Under the pieces are notes generated by a model. The model did no database searches, was not told where the DNA came from, and worked only from the letters and a program-made list of their open reading frames with translations. Shown piece by piece: positions 1 to 13,142 of a stretch of DNA of 64,000 bases. Within the stretch, counting starts at the first letter, position 1. Each line of letters begins with the position of its first letter. The DNA comes from Myotis daubentonii. Lineage: Eukaryota > Chordata > Mammalia > Chiroptera > Vespertilionidae. A program made the position numbers and the translations under genes. The stretch is taken from the NCBI RefSeq assembly GCF_963259705.1, contig NC_081846.1, positions 53,907,205 to 53,971,204 on the forward strand. The letters run 5' to 3'.

Positions 1-74
1 AGGGAAGATCAGCCCTGATCACAGGCCAGGCCAGGGACCCTACCTGTGCACAATTTCATGCGCCAGGCCTCCAG
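1..74 (+). mobile_element. Helitron 3' end (HeliBat type), cut by window edge
   Basis: The window opens inside a Helitron. The last 30 bases hold the degenerate palindrome GTGCACAATTTCATGCGC followed by AGGCCTCCAG, matching the other Helitron tails here (palindrome, then GGCCTCTAG). The terminal CTAG has decayed to CCAG. The 5' part lies before position 1. Confidence 0.75.
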
Positions 75-2039
75 TTTTAATATAACAAATTTCCTAAATA
101 TTCTAGGTATTATACTGAGTGCATTATAACAACATAAATTTTAAAATCTTACATTCCCTTTGAACAGTCCAGTGTCTCACTGACTTCTTATAATTATTTT
201 TTGCCTTGGAGTGACTCTTTGTGTACAATTTGGTATTTTCAAAATATACATTAAAGAACATTTATGAGAGGGACAAGTAATAAATTTTTGATTAATATGC
301 AAGTTGGTTTATAAGGTAAAATGCTGTTTTAGAAATATTTTTCCTTATTGAAACTCTAGGTGAAATTATACAAAAAAATTGTTTAACATGCAAAATGTTG
401 TGTGGTCCTTCTTTGTTAAATGATGGTTGAAGCAACACTAAAAATGGCTTCTGACAAGGTTGAAAGTTTTTATCACAACTACATGCAGCTGGGTATGTCT
501 TTCTCCAAACTGTCACAATTATAATATCTGTATCTTGGAATCCATTTAAATTGAGGTAAAATGTTTCACATATTTTAACATGAACGTTTATGACAGCAGA
601 TACTATTTCTAGCATATGCATTTTACTTGGTTGAATAGGTCAAAATGTTAATTTCAAAGTTAAAATTTTAAGAATTACATTCTGTTTTCTCTGTTTTTGT
701 ACAGAGGTAATTCAGTGTATATGACATAATTTTAGTCTTTTTATATTTCTCTTTCCTTTTATCCTTATGTGTTCAAAACAGACAATGGTCGCAATGTCAA
801 AGGTAAAGTACGAACTCAAATTTTAACATCTGATGCTCCCAGTGCCCCTTTACTTGGCATGCGAAGTTGCCTGCTGTATGCCCTGTTCAATGCAACATCA
901 TGCTGCCCTTAGCTAGTCCAAGTGCCTGGTGGAGACATCATGGCTTGATTTTGGCTGGAGGCATTGTTACTTTCTCAGTGGTGTTTGTTATGAACTTTTT
1001 CCTGCAAGAAGCATAAGCCTAGCTTGACAGTGAACACTTCCTAAATATTTAAATCACTTGGAAAGATACAAATATCAAGCTACACATATTCCTGTGTGGA
1101 AGAGGCACATAAGCCTATTTCAGCCAAAAAAAAAAAAATCTTTCAGTTCAAGATTAAATAAAATAAGCAAAGTGCTACATGACAGCCTCACTTTACTTGT
1201 TCCTCTTTTGTTTCCTTAAAACTAGTTTCGCGTTCCTGGATGGCAGGGGGTATGGTTTTAAGCTTACTGTAGTAGTAAACTATACATGCATGGTAGTCAC
1301 CTTCCGTTTTTCTGTATTACATTGCAATCATGTTTGTGTCTTATATTAGTCTGAAATCACTGGCATGACCTATAGCTTCTACAGGGTATTGTTTAATGGA
1401 GAAATAACCTCTGGACAACCGCGAGTTGGCTAAAAATTTGAATTTTCTACTAGATCATAGTTTATACCAGGAATCACAGCCTAAAATAATCCTATATTCT
1501 CATCAAATGGAAAACTTGTGGGGCTTAGTCTTTTAACATAGGCCATGCATGCTGCTGTGGGTATGCATGTGGTGACAGTGACTCATTTTGTGCATGTGTG
1601 TTGCATGGACACGTCTCCACCAGTAACCATCATTACTTAGAACTCACTGTGTTGACCTCTTTCCTATGTGACTGCTACTCTAATCATGGTGAAGTTTTGG
1701 ATATTGATTCTCAATCCCTTGTCTAATTAATTCAGAGCTGGTGACTGTGATGAATTAATATCACTAAAACTAAAGATTTTTTTTAGCAGCCCAGGATAAC
1801 TTGAAAATAAGGGAAATTGTGGCAACTTCTTTCCATCCTGGTTTTATTTTTTAAGCATTTCCAAAGGGGTCTGTGCAGGTGAACTCCAATAACAGGATGA
1901 GATTTCATGTACATGCTTATTCTATCCTTGGCCTGAGATTCCTAAAAGAAAGCAAATCAGTGTCAGCTGCAGATGGTGATTTGACTTGATCTAATGCAGA
2001 ACATAACCTCGAAAAACAATACAAACAGCTCTCACCAAC

Positions 2040-2760
2040 TTGCCTCTGTGATATATGGCTGGCCTTAGCTTTAATAATTAACAATTAATTATCAAACATT
2101 AATTTTCCAGTGATCTTTTAAATAAAATTAATCTAATTAGAAATGAATCTAATTTTTTCTCAATAAATGAAAAATTAAGCTTGCTTATCTTCCAAACTAG
2201 TAGCTCACATAATTGTCATTCAAACTGCAGCAGTTCTATTTTTGTCTCAAACTAGTCCACTTATTCTTCAACTTTTTTTTTCTCAACCCTTCATTTTTAA
2301 GTAGCAGTTGTCTTTGAATGAGAATGAATCATAAAATCAGAATTTGCAATTAGGAAACTCTAAACCATTGTAGAAAGTTTTTGTATATTAATATTTATGA
2401 AATTAAATTCCCAAATTAGATAAAGCATGTGCAAATTTAATAAAAATGTAATGTACCTGTGCCCTCCAAAGTCTTCATTATTTGTTCAAGCTCTAGTTTT
2501 GAAAACAACTTGAAAAATATTTTAAGTGTCTGGCTCCTTAAAATATTCACAGAGCAATTAGTCTAATTAGATATAAGACAATAAATTAACCATGCTGTTT
2601 AAATTTTGTATTTGTTCCTAAACTACATTTAAATTAAAAAAAAATTTTAAATGAAAGACAAATTTCTACACTTCTTTGTATACAAATGCATAATTAATTT
2701 TATCTCAACTAAAAATTATTTCTTTACCAAAATAAAAAAAATAATTTAGGAAGACATTTA
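2040..2760. other. AT-rich segment dense in TAATTA-type motifs
   Basis: This repeat-free stretch has many homeodomain-type cores (TAATTA, ATTAAT, CTAATTAG), for example around 2072-2092, 2126-2140 and 2560-2570. AT-rich DNA produces such cores by chance, so this is only a candidate regulatory segment. No gene is visible. Confidence 0.2.
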
Positions 2761-5446
2761 GAAGGTTTTTGAGATTATTTGATTCATTCCCCTTGGTCAA
2801 GGGTGTTTCTAAATCCTTTGCACAAGTGGTAGAGGCATCTTTATCTCCAGTGAGCCCATTCTTTAATTTTCTTGGGAAATCTATTTTACTGCCTGTTACA
2901 CAAAGAGCTAAGCTAAATCCTTCTTGCTGAAATGTAATTTATTCCCCTTCATCTATCCTGAGTTGGACAGAGATGCTAGCTAGCTACTTCTAATCTTGAT
3001 GTAATATCACAGTATAAAAACAGCAAACTGATACTCAATCTTTTCTTCTAAATTGAATAATTTCCATTTAACCTTCTTTCTTGGGATCAATTGTGTTTCC
3101 CTTTAATAAATTCTGATAGCACTCTGACTCTTTAAAATTAGACTTCAGAGATCAAAAAGTGTACCTCATTATCAAAGAGTGAAAAAAATAATTCAAATAA
3201 ATTGCATATGCTATTTATTTGTGTGTCTGTGTACATTATATTTTTCACTAATTTATCTTAATATTGGAGAGGTGAACTTAATCCTACAATCACACATAAA
3301 CATATTTTCATCTCCAACTTAGTGGCTTATCTGCTTATTCTGCTTTCCAAGTCATCAATAAAAATTAACCCCTTACCTACCTAGTAAATAAGTCATTAAT
3401 ATAATTTTACCTCTCTGTTGCTTCCACCTCCTGATCATCTCATGTAATACTGCATCCCACTGACAATGGTATGTTCAGTTTCTAACTTGTCTAAGAATCT
3501 GGCATATGAGTCAAAGCAAAAGTACTCTCCAGATTTAGTACAGCTTTTACCTTCTCTATACCACCAAAACTATCAGACTCACAACGGAAATCTGATACAA
3601 ATGTTTCTCATAAACTATATTGACCATTACTGAGTATTTGTGATTGTATAAGTTGATTTGCAAGTTGATTTTTCAATGGTGATAGTTTTCTTCTGTAAAT
3701 TATATGCCATGTGCTGAAACAGACAATATGATATCGACTACAAATAATTTCACTACTTATCTTTTTCTAGTCTTAAATTTTTTTCCTTATGCTATTGACA
3801 GTGTTCTTTTACAAAATTCAATTTCTAAACACTGCTCTTGCATTTCTTTAATGTTGTTACGTCAGTAACTTAGGCTTTATTAAACTTTAGCAAAATAAAC
3901 TAAGCACCCTAAGAAATATTGTATAAACACCAGATGAATGAAAAACAACCTTAATCTTTATGATTTCCTCCTCTCTTGACCCATTCAGCCCTCAAGAGCA
4001 AAGATCTTAAAAAAATATATATATATATATTTTAAAAATATATTAGGTGTCCTTAGCTGTATGTCCAGCACCATCTAAAAGAGAATATATTCTCCTTTAG
4101 TATCTTGTCACTCATGATAAATTTAAAATTCTTCCTAGTTGTTGCTTTAGCCTCTAGCTTGATCTCTAAATGCAGAGAATTTCTTTGTAGCTAGAACCTG
4201 GTCTACTTTATATTTAATCAGACACTTGTGATATATTAGAGCCTTATATAGCTGCTGGTTTAGTCTTCTTAGTCACCTCATTTCCATCTCCATCAGGGCG
4301 TCCATTTTGCCAATGGTTCTCTAAAAAAACATCGAGTCTTTCTATTATATTTTTGAGTTTTACATTTCTTTCAACTGAATCCATTAGTTCGCTTTATTTC
4401 TGCCCATTTATTTTCTTTAAATTGATTTAACTTTTCAGTTTACTCTCCTTTCTTTCATAGACTCCTAAACCCCATCTCTTCATGACCACTCTCAGGGAGG
4501 CTGTCTTTCACCTCTAAATCCTCAGCCAAGCCTCTCTGAATATAGATTAGGAGGTAGGAATCCCTGTATTCTGATTTCTATCCTTGATTCTTATTCCCTT
4601 TTGGCCGCATATTCTATCTGCCTTGTTTTACAATTGGTAAAATAAAGATATTGCTAATACCTATCTTAATTAAAGTATTGGAAACTTTCTTTATTATAAC
4701 TTCAATAGATTTTAGAAACAACACTGATCATATTGCACACTCTAACAGACTTCTGCATATAAACATATGCTTCAAAATTAGTGGAAAGGAACATAATAAT
4801 CTTTGTTATGTACGATAAAGTGGGTTGTAAAAGTCTTATCTAAGGAGCATGCATGAATTATTTTAAGAAATATTTTAATTTTTGCTGAATTATTTAAATG
4901 GATAGATTAAATGGTCACCTAGATTAAATCTCTAACACTAAGAGCTTAAAAAACAAGAAACAGAGTAGAGTAACAGTTAAGAAAGGTTTTCCAACAGTAC
5001 ATAAGAAAAGCTAAAATACACACTGCAATGAATTTGTAATATTCTGAGGCCAAATCTTAGACCTATCCTCTTATTGCAACCAATATTTTTAATATGCATT
5101 TTACTATCCTGAAACTTCACTCAGAAATAATTTAACTTATTTCTAAAAGAATAACATGATTCCTTAACTGCAACCTAAAACAAAGATAAAAGAAAACAGT
5201 TTGTAATGTAATGATAATTATCTCAATATGTTAATGTCCAACAGTAACTACACTGGAAGACATAATGCAATAATTAGACATAAGAAAATATTGACTCTAA
5301 GTGCATTGAAGCCATGAGAACACTGCCCATAGAAGTACTGAACAAAATGATAGAGCAGAAATATGGGTGGATAACAAAATAAAATTCACTATTGGAATAA
5401 ATAGTAACATATTGGATTTATATACATGAATTTTAAAAGTAAGAAC

Positions 5447-5562
5447 TCATGGACAGGTACAACAGTGTGGTAACTAGAGGGGGTAGGAGGGTGGGTGGAG
5501 GTGGAAAAGGGTATATGAGGGATAAGTGGTGATGGAAAAATAATAAAATAAAATAAAGGGGA
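5447..5562 (+). mobile_element. 5'-truncated L1 3' end
   Basis: A G-rich 3'UTR-like stretch (GGGGGTAGGAGGGTGGGTGG) is followed by GATAAGTGGTGATGG and an A-rich tail (AATAAAATAAAATAAA). This is the layout of mammalian L1 3' ends. Only about 115 bp survive and no reading frame remains. Target-site duplications are not clear. Confidence 0.6.
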
Positions 5563-6525
5563 AAATACTTAAAAATGAAAAATAGGAAACAAAAATTGAA
5601 TTATGAGTACTATACCAAGATAAAGTGGGTAGAAATGAGAAAGTTTAATATTGTCACAAATGAGCTGGCCCTTACTTTTAAGTGTAATGTTAAAATGATT
5701 CCCTCTTGGATAACATGCAATAGTAATGAATTGCACAGAAGAAAGAAATCTCACTAAATGTCAGGACATATATTCATTCTTCAACACTTAAGAAAGGCTT
5801 TACAGACCACATGCCTTCAGAAGCAATGGGAACTAGAAGATGAATTGGAAGAAGAAATGGGAATCAAGACATTCTGGAGAAATTATGGCAGATCTCTAGG
5901 GAGTTACTAATGAGAAATTAGAAACCAACAGGCAATACTAGGACAAATCATTTTCAAATGTTTAGTTTTTATTACATTGATTTAATTTCATGGTGTCACA
6001 TAATTTTACATATATAGGACAAAAGTATGAGATATTTTAAAGTAAAATTTTATTAATGGATTTTAGTGTGACTCCTATAATCTCTGGAAATTATATAATA
6101 TCTGGCTCCAACACTGTTAAAACAAGATTCAAATCTCTTTGCTTACATACATTTACATGTGACAACTACACACATAGACTCTAACTTGAAGTCTGAAATT
6201 TGTTTTGGCAACTCAAAAGCCATAACTAGTGTAGCTCTAGGTGATTTGATATTCCAAAATGGTGAATAACTTCTGGTAAAGTTCTGCATAAAAACCTTAC
6301 CTTTATATGGTAGTTATAGCTCTAGAAAATTCCATATATATGAAAAGCATCTTAAAAGTACATTGTACTCTATATGTGAAACAGGTTCAAGGTTCAGATA
6401 GTTATAAACAGGCTTTTCACCAACATGAATGCCCATTGGGGCCTATGGGACAATTTTTCAAGGTGACCGAATAGACACCTAACATCATTGTGACAAATAA
6501 AAATGCCTCACAAATGCCCTTAGAG

Positions 6526-6809
6526 CAGCTATTTTCAAGCCTTTTCATCTCATGGCACACAAACCAATTGCTAAAACACTGTGACACACCAAGAAATATA
6601 TTTCTTGCTGATGTGACAAAAAATAGGTATGATTTTGATTCATTCATACTGTACGACTATTATTGTGTTGGCTGTTGTCATTTTTTTTAATTTGACAATC
6701 TAAGGGAAAAGAGGTCAATGCCCCCGACTAAATTATCAAGTATTGCTTCTTTTAAAAATTCTTGTGCACACCATTGTGCCTTTCATGGTACCCCATTGAA
6801 AATCGCTGC
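6526..6809. mobile_element. hAT-type MITE with terminal inverted repeats
   Basis: The left end starts CAGCTATTTTCAAGCC and carries CATGGCAC further in. The right end, read in reverse complement, starts CAGCGATTTTCAA and also contains CATG..GGCAC. The sequence CCTTAGAG flanks the element at 6518-6525 and 6810-6817, an 8-bp duplication as expected for hAT insertion. It is about 284 bp with no coding capacity, so it was mobilised in trans. The exact right edge is uncertain by one base. Confidence 0.75.
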
Positions 6810-7302
6810 CCTTAGAGTGAATTACTCTCATATTAGAGACCACTTGTTTATCTATGTAACCAATTCAGTGGAGTTTTTCCAGTGGAATGGGTCACAGGAC
6901 AATCAAAGTATATTTAACAGTCTTTCTGCTGTAACATCATAGATGATCCATGTTTTTATCCAGTTTTCTAAACAACTTTGTAGATAACCTGCTGCAGAAA
7001 TCCAACATATAGAAGGATGATAGAGAAAGGGAATTGAAAATTGGGCTAAAGGATTTTAAACACATTTTTTAACTTTATACTTTAACCTTATGCAATCTCT
7101 TGTCAGTATGTCTATGTACAGTAAAGTTACCTAAGGAGTGAAAATACGACATTAGAGCTGAACAATGGACAATACCAAGATATCTGAGTTCCTAGAGCAT
7201 TTTACAAACTGTAAATATTAAGATATAGACTTGGAATGTAGGCATAGAAGGATAAAATAAAAAAAAGGAAACACCATTAATGCTAAGTCCCAAAGAATGG
7301 AT

Positions 7303-7530
7303 GGCCCAACCAGTGTGGCACAGTGGTTGAGCATTGACCTATGAACCAGGAGGTCACGGGTTCAATTCCCAGTCTGGGTACATGCCTGGGTTGCCGGCTC
7401 AATCCCCAGGAGGAATTGTGCAAGAGGCAGCTGATGGATGATTCTGTCATCACTGATTTTTTTTTCATCTCTCTTCTTTCCTCTCTGAAATAAATAAAAA
7501 TATAGTTTAAAAATAATAAAATAAATGAGT
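7303..7530 (+). mobile_element. VES SINE
   Basis: This tRNA-derived bat SINE has a degenerate A box (GGCACAGTGGTTGAGC), a B box (GGGTTCAATTCCCAG), the VES body (AGGCAGCTGATGGATGATTC), a pyrimidine-rich 3' part and an A/T-rich tail. The strongly diverged body suggests an older copy. Confidence 0.85.
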
Positions 7531-9321
7531 GCATGTAGTGGAGAGTTCCACACAGACCTAGGGTTCTGTCCCAGTCCTATCTGAAGGCTAGAACAATTTG
7601 GTACCACTTTTGGCTCTTACTTCTTTCCTTGTCATATAAACAGAAAAGAAAGTGAAATTCTACATGCAAATGAGAACATGCTAGGCAATATATATGCAGA
7701 GAACTCAATGACACTTTTCACCCAGGTGGACTTGAGCATCATCACAGAAAGAAAACTCAGGACATGAACAGAAATGCACCCCAAGAAACAAAGTGTTTGC
7801 AACCCTGATAAAAACGCTCCTTAAATAACTTCAAATGTTTATAATAATCAAATATAACTCTTAAAAAACAAACATAATGTGATTTTTCTTCAAATGAAAC
7901 TAAGTGATGAGTATTTTTTTAGCATTATATTGAATCTGAGTTGATTGGTTGTTGTGGTCCAAAATACACAAACTATAAAATTTTCAACTGATTATACCTC
8001 ACTTGGTGCATTAAGCACATTTTGATCCCTAAACTGTGTTAGTTTCATTCTGAACAGGGAAAAAATAAGGCAAAATGTGTTAACTAGCAAGTTCATTCAT
8101 GCAATTTTTATGTTTTAAGCACTCTCTGAAGCAAAAAGTTAATGTCTGTATAATACTCATGGGCTCTGGATTTTTCTACAATTCTTCCTGATGCTAATTT
8201 CTAAGAGCTACATAGCATTACCCATTGTACAAGAACCCCTGGAGCATTTTCTGAATCTTCATAAGCAAAGAACAATAGGTTCATCTCAAAAGAAGATGTT
8301 GCTGGCCAGGGTACTTATCCTTAACAATGGGTCAGGAGTCCTGGCACCTTGCCAAATAATCTCTGTGGGAAAGGAATTTAAGATATCATGAGAGTTGGTC
8401 AAAGGGTACAAATTTCTAGCTCTAAGATGAATAAGTTCCTGGGATCAAATGTGTAGCATGGTGTTTTTTTTAAAAAAAAAAAAAGAGAGAGAGAGTCAAA
8501 GAAATAACAAGGTACTACCAACTTCAGGTATATCCTATTGCCTAGCTACAGGCACTTCAATTGTAAATTGTTTGCAAAGCATTCTTCTGGTATGGATTTT
8601 ATTTCTTTTTCTCCTTTTTCCCCTCAGTAAGTGGTCAGTCAATTCTAAACAAGAGGAAAACAGAAAAAGAAGGAAAATATTTTAAAATCCCACACAGGAT
8701 CCTAGAGTTTCCAAGAATAAAAAATAATAACAAAGGAAAGAGAGAAAGAAAGGCAAAGGAAAGACATTTGCCCTTCTTAGTCTTATCTGAAATTCCTCCA
8801 TCTGGGCTTAGCTGCTCTCGAAGCTCTGCAAAAAACATAGCACAGAGAGGAGAATAATATGAGTTGGAGCAAGGTCGCCTGCCCATTCGGAAATTTCCTG
8901 GCCAGCATGATTTTAACCAGAGGCAAATCCTTCCTTGAGTAATCCCTGGATTATAAAAGGAAATTCTGGAGAAACTTTGAAGGTAGAATTTGGCCAATGA
9001 TAGAGAGTGGAGTTGTTGTTTTATTTCCCTCTCTTTTTCTTTTATCTCATCCTTTAATGAACGAAGCTGAATAATAGCTAAAGCCTCCATCTCTCTCTGG
9101 GTGTACACCTAGACCCCATCTTATCCTCGGATACTCATGTGCTACTCTATGTGGCAGACAGTGACCCTAAACCCTATGTTTGGGTATCACCTAGCTAAAT
9201 TTAGTCACACCTGAATCAGGGTCACATTAATCATGGGTCACCAACAGGTCATTCAGGACTAGTTTTTTCTTCTTCTATTTCTTCTGATATTGCTTTCACA
9301 AATACTTTCCAATTTTTTTAG

Positions 9322-9536
9322 GGCCTTTTAATCATATCAAGTCAAGCCTCCTGGGATCCACATCGGATTCAAACCTCAACAAATACAGCACCATTAACAA
9401 GATTCCACAGCTCACTCTGAATTTTTCAGATGTCAAAACTGAAAAAAAGAGTACATCCCCTCCTTCTTCAGATAAAACTATTATTGCACCCAAGGTTAAA
9501 GATCGAACACACAATGTGACAGAGAAAGTTACCCAG
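9322..9536 (+). CDS. KCNH7: KCNH7 exon: cytoplasmic linker before S1
   Basis: This is an internal exon of KCNH7 (ERG3/Kv11.3), a voltage-gated potassium channel of neuronal plasma membrane. It is 215 bp: two bases complete a split codon from the upstream exon, then 71 codons follow, ending in phase 0. It starts after a T-rich tract plus AG and ends at CAG|gtagga, a good donor. The translation begins PFNHIKSS, continues [20 protein letters not shown], and ends [15 protein letters not shown], which I recognise as the ERG3 linker between the PAS domain and the transmembrane core. It is rich in Ser, Thr and Lys, has no membrane segment, and is the least conserved part of ERG channels. The end KVTQ joins in frame to VLSLG of the exon at 55953, as in the family. 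The frame is open throughout. KCNH2 and KCNH6 are alternatives, but the linker text fits KCNH7. Confidence 0.93.
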
Positions 9537-10639
9537 GTAGGACATGATTTTACTATCAACTTCAACTCTTTTAAAGGTTCTTTTCTGCACCATAAAAGAC
9601 ATTCTTTTTTTTTTCATGAATGACTATCAAGAGAGGTAAGCCATTTATTTGCATTCTATCTATAAAGTATAATTTTGTTTATTACAAGACTGAGCAAAAA
9701 TAGGCTAACTTGGCATCATTGTTCCCTTTATACTGTAGAGGTGGTTAACCTGCTATTCATCATGTTTGGACATTTATTGTTTTGATGCCGACTCTTGCAT
9801 TATTAAAGCATGGTATGTTATTATAATGGATGTGTCTATTGAAGCTTTAGGTGACTAATCGGAATTTACTCTTAACTGTGGCCTTCTATTTTGCACTTAC
9901 TCTCCTAAGTAGAGTCAGATAAGTCAGTTAACTTGGGGAAAAGAGCTGACTGAGATGATGGAAAGTCAGAGTAAACCAATGTGTTTCCCAGTAACAATAT
10001 TTTATTGTTTTCAAGTAAATATTGCATGTTGAACTAGGATAAAAAAGTACTGTCAAGCAGGAGTTATGTTTTAAGACTAGGGAAAAATTACTTGGACTTA
10101 TTATATTAAAAGACCAGCCTAAGTAGTACCTAGCTTTTGCTTACAATGCTCTTAAATTGTTGGGAATTCATGACTCTAAAACTTGTGTCAAGTAAACCTT
10201 TTTTTTTTCTTATAAACAAAGTACTTAGTATATTTGCTTAGCAATTTTTTTTCATAAACTGTCACAATATAAAGATAAACTTGACCCAAATCTCTTTACC
10301 AAGCATTGAAGATTTTGAATTCATAAAGATGTTCTATAATTATAATTACTGCAAGCAACACTCTAGTAATTTGTAAGTAACCTTATTGTGTGAGCTGATA
10401 GCTACGTAATGACTGCATGTCCATTGAAAATAAACCTGAGCAGTCCCTATTGGAGATGGAAAATGGTACATGCCATACTCTGATACATACTTTGATATTT
10501 ACGTAATAATGAGGCTCTCTAGCCTTGGCATTTTGTTCTTCTTAGTAAAATGAGCTAACAATGGTAAAGGAAAGTCTATTGTATTATCACGTCTATGATG
10601 CTTCAAATTTTACCTTAAAAATTCCATTATTTGTAGGCA

Positions 10640-11110
10640 GTAACCATCACATGGCTATATAGAAATTAAGACATTTTAGAAACTGCCCAGGAGACTGGTG
10701 GCAAATATTAGGGTCAGGGTGCTGGCAGTAGCATACCTGAGGAGTGGTGAGGGCGGCAGAGCAGGAGAGGAGACTATAGGAATTGTATAGCGCAGGGGCC
10801 GCTAATGATGTGGTCATGGAGTGTTTGACTGATGGTTTCAAATCCTCCAATTTTTAAAAAGAAGCTGGAAGCCCAGAATTTATGATTAAGCTCTTAATTT
10901 ATAAAAGTTAGCAAACTAATGCAAAACACTTCTAGGCCAAACAAAGCACACTTTGAGGCCTGTGGGCAGCCAAGTGTGACCTTGGCAAAGCTCTTGGTTT
11001 ACCACAGGGCCCACCCAATCCTGCCAACTCACCAGGTCCACGGTGCCAGAAGAGGGTGATGCCAGTGTGGATCAGAGGTGCCAGCTACCTGTTCTGGGGT
11101 CTTTCTAGGC
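10640..11110. repeat. Possible old DNA-transposon remnant, unclassified
   Basis: The stretch looks compositionally like decayed hAT-Charlie-type sequence, for example TTATGATTAAGCTCTTAATT near 10881 and GAGGCCTGTGGGCAGCC near 10954. I cannot see intact termini or a target duplication. It could equally be unique intron. No gene is visible. Confidence 0.25.
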
Positions 11111-11624
11111 CTGATGAGAGAGAAAACATTTATACAAATAGCCATAAAGAAATCATGTTAATAAAGAAATCAGGAATACAGGTTAGGGGGAAAGTAATTA
11201 TACTTTAATAGGAGAATTTCCAGAGGAGAAAACAGAGATATGATGGGACATTTAAACTAGATCTAGGAACTTACTTATCAAACTGGGAAGTAAGTGACAT
11301 CTGAGAGCGTAACTAGGAGTCACATACACTTGTGTTTTAATTCTGGCTAATTCATTCATTGTGTGCCATGGAGACAAGTATCAATTTTTGTGTAACATTG
11401 AGGCAAGTGTTGGCAAAACTTATTTCTCAGTATTGATATAAGACTTAAACAGAATAATGTGTAGAAAATGTTCACCACAGTGCTAAGTACATAACACTTA
11501 ATTTCAGACATTATTCTGTTTTCTAATAACCCCTGCCCACCTCACCATTTCTGCAGTATTCTTTTATCCCTACATTCCCAGGGTCTAGTAGGACACCTAG
11601 TGTAAAGAGGTTCATGAAATATTT

Positions 11625-11756
11625 AAAGAAGGAAGGAAGGAAGGAAGGAAGGAAGGAAGGAAGGAAGGAAGGAAGGAAGGAAGGAAGGAAGGAAGGGAGG
11701 GAGGGAGGGAGGGAGGGAGGGAGGGAGGGAGGGAGGGAGGGAGGGAGGGAGGGAGG
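11625..11756 (+). repeat. (GGAA)n then (GGGA)n compound microsatellite
   Basis: About 70 bp of GGAA/GAAG repeat passes directly into about 60 bp of GGGA repeat, ending at GGAGGAAATT. The long open frames on the opposite strand here encode only Leu-Pro-Pro-Ser or Phe-Leu-Pro-Ser repeats and are artefacts of the tetranucleotide. Confidence 0.95.
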
Positions 11757-12915
11757 AAATTAGGAAAGGGATGTTGGCCAAGTGAATAAAGGAAGGAGTG
11801 ATAACCACAGTTAGGAAAACAGCAAGAACAAAGTTCTAGAGACACAAAAGTCCATGTGTCTTATGAGAACAAATGAACCAGGGAGAGACTACTCTGGGCA
11901 GGGGCTTGTCACAGGTCAGGGAGCTGCTGAAACTTTCCCCTCTAAATGGTTCTTTACCACCTTGGGGGGCTGGGTAAAATACAATAGCTTCTTTTAAGGG
12001 CTCATACTTTCTCCTCAAATCCATGTGACTTTTTCCTTAGTTTTATGACACTACAATATTTGTTTTAACATTTTAAAAACGTGTTTTAAATGAGTTGCCA
12101 CTGAAGGAATCAGAGGCCCACCGAAAGACCCCACAGTGTTCCTACGACTTCTCTACTTCACCCAAATCGTGGAGTGCCCCTCTCCACAACCTCCAAAATA
12201 CCCCACTTGGGTAAGTATGATGCAGGCAAAAAACTTTTTAAGGCATTGGAAGATTGGAATTGGATTTTGTTTTATAAAGGATCCTTTTTTTAAAAAACAC
12301 TGCAAAAGATACAGTGATAGGAAGGTGATTCTGGAGACAGATAGAACACTTAAGTGGCTGGCTATGTTCTGGCCAGAAATAATGAGGGACTGGAAAAAGG
12401 ACGAGACAAGAAACTAGAAAAAATGATCAGTAGGAACACTCTATCTTTTTCTTAGTGCCCCCTTTAGCTCTTAGTAACAAAGCTTCCAATTGTCCACAGC
12501 CCTACCAAACAAGATAGACATCAACGATTGAGAAATTCCTCCCGCAGACATGGCCTCTGAAATGGCGTTTAAGCACTTGGAAGCTGGGTGATCCTATCAC
12601 TGTTTTCTCATTTAGTGTTTGTGAAGGTTCCCGATCATGGCTCTCTCTGGAACTCCCATAGTCACAACATATAACACCATTATCTCCTAGTCACTTAAAA
12701 TAACTTGTAATAACCCAAGACTTTATTATTCCCTTTGTTAGACCTGTGTGGAAATTCTCCTTATCTAGATATTCACAATATATTTGCTATGGGCAGCTAG
12801 CAGTATTTTCTTTATCTGATGTTCTTATTTGTTTTATTCCTTTAATGCATTTATGTCAATTATTTCTTCAAAAGTCTTCAGGGTTTGGTTCACAGATCAT
12901 CCAACAGTGAGTTTT

Positions 12916-13142
12916 GTTTTTGTTTTTGTTTTTTGAATATATTTTTATTTATTTCAGAGAGGAAGGGAAAGGGAGGGAGAGAAACATAAATGATAAAAGA
13001 GAATAATTGATCAACTGCCTCCTGCACACCCCCTACTGGGAATGGATCCGGCAACCTAGATATGTGCCCTTGACTGGAATAGAACCCAGGACCCTTCAGT
13101 CTGTAGGCTGACACTCTATTCACTGAGCCAAACCAGCTGGGG
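12916..13142 (-). mobile_element. VES SINE, with target duplication
   Basis: Read in reverse complement this is a VES SINE: head (GGCCCCAGCTGGTTTGGCTC), B-box region and A/T-rich tail (T-rich on the plus strand at about 12930-12955). The flanking direct repeat CCAACAGTGAGTTTT occurs at 12901-12915 and 13143-13157, a 15-bp target duplication typical of L1-driven insertion. Confidence 0.92.

Larger units (their letters stand above)
75..9321 (+). other. KCNH7: KCNH7 intron upstream of the linker exon
   Basis: This is non-coding, AT-rich intron sequence ending in a T-rich tract and AG acceptor at 9320-9321. The preceding KCNH7 exon is not in the window. Recognisable repeats are listed separately (L1 tail, hAT MITE, VES SINE). 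75-5446 otherwise shows no gene. An A-tract at about 1126-1138 and a (TA)n run near 4016-4030 are the only simple repeats there. 7531-9321 contains a T/A-rich stretch at 8464-8495 and an uninterrupted minus-strand frame (8635-9108) that I do not accept as a gene. Confidence 0.8.

Noticed and set aside
780..1140. Possible processed pseudogene ending in an A-tract
   Set aside because: A short open stretch (ending FFLQEA-stop) precedes an A-run, but I recognise no parent gene and there is no AATAAA or target duplication.
8635..9108. 157-codon uninterrupted minus-strand frame just upstream of the KCNH7 linker exon
   Set aside because: No recognisable domain, no promoter or splice context, and it lies antisense within the intron. 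Length alone is not enough; likely chance.
11612..11845. Pro/Ser/Leu-repeat frames on the minus strand
   Set aside because: They are direct translation of the GGAA/GGGA microsatellite.
12136..12417. 93-codon plus-strand frame, considered as an alternative KCNH7 exon
   Set aside because: No similarity to KCNH channels and no convincing flanking splice sites.
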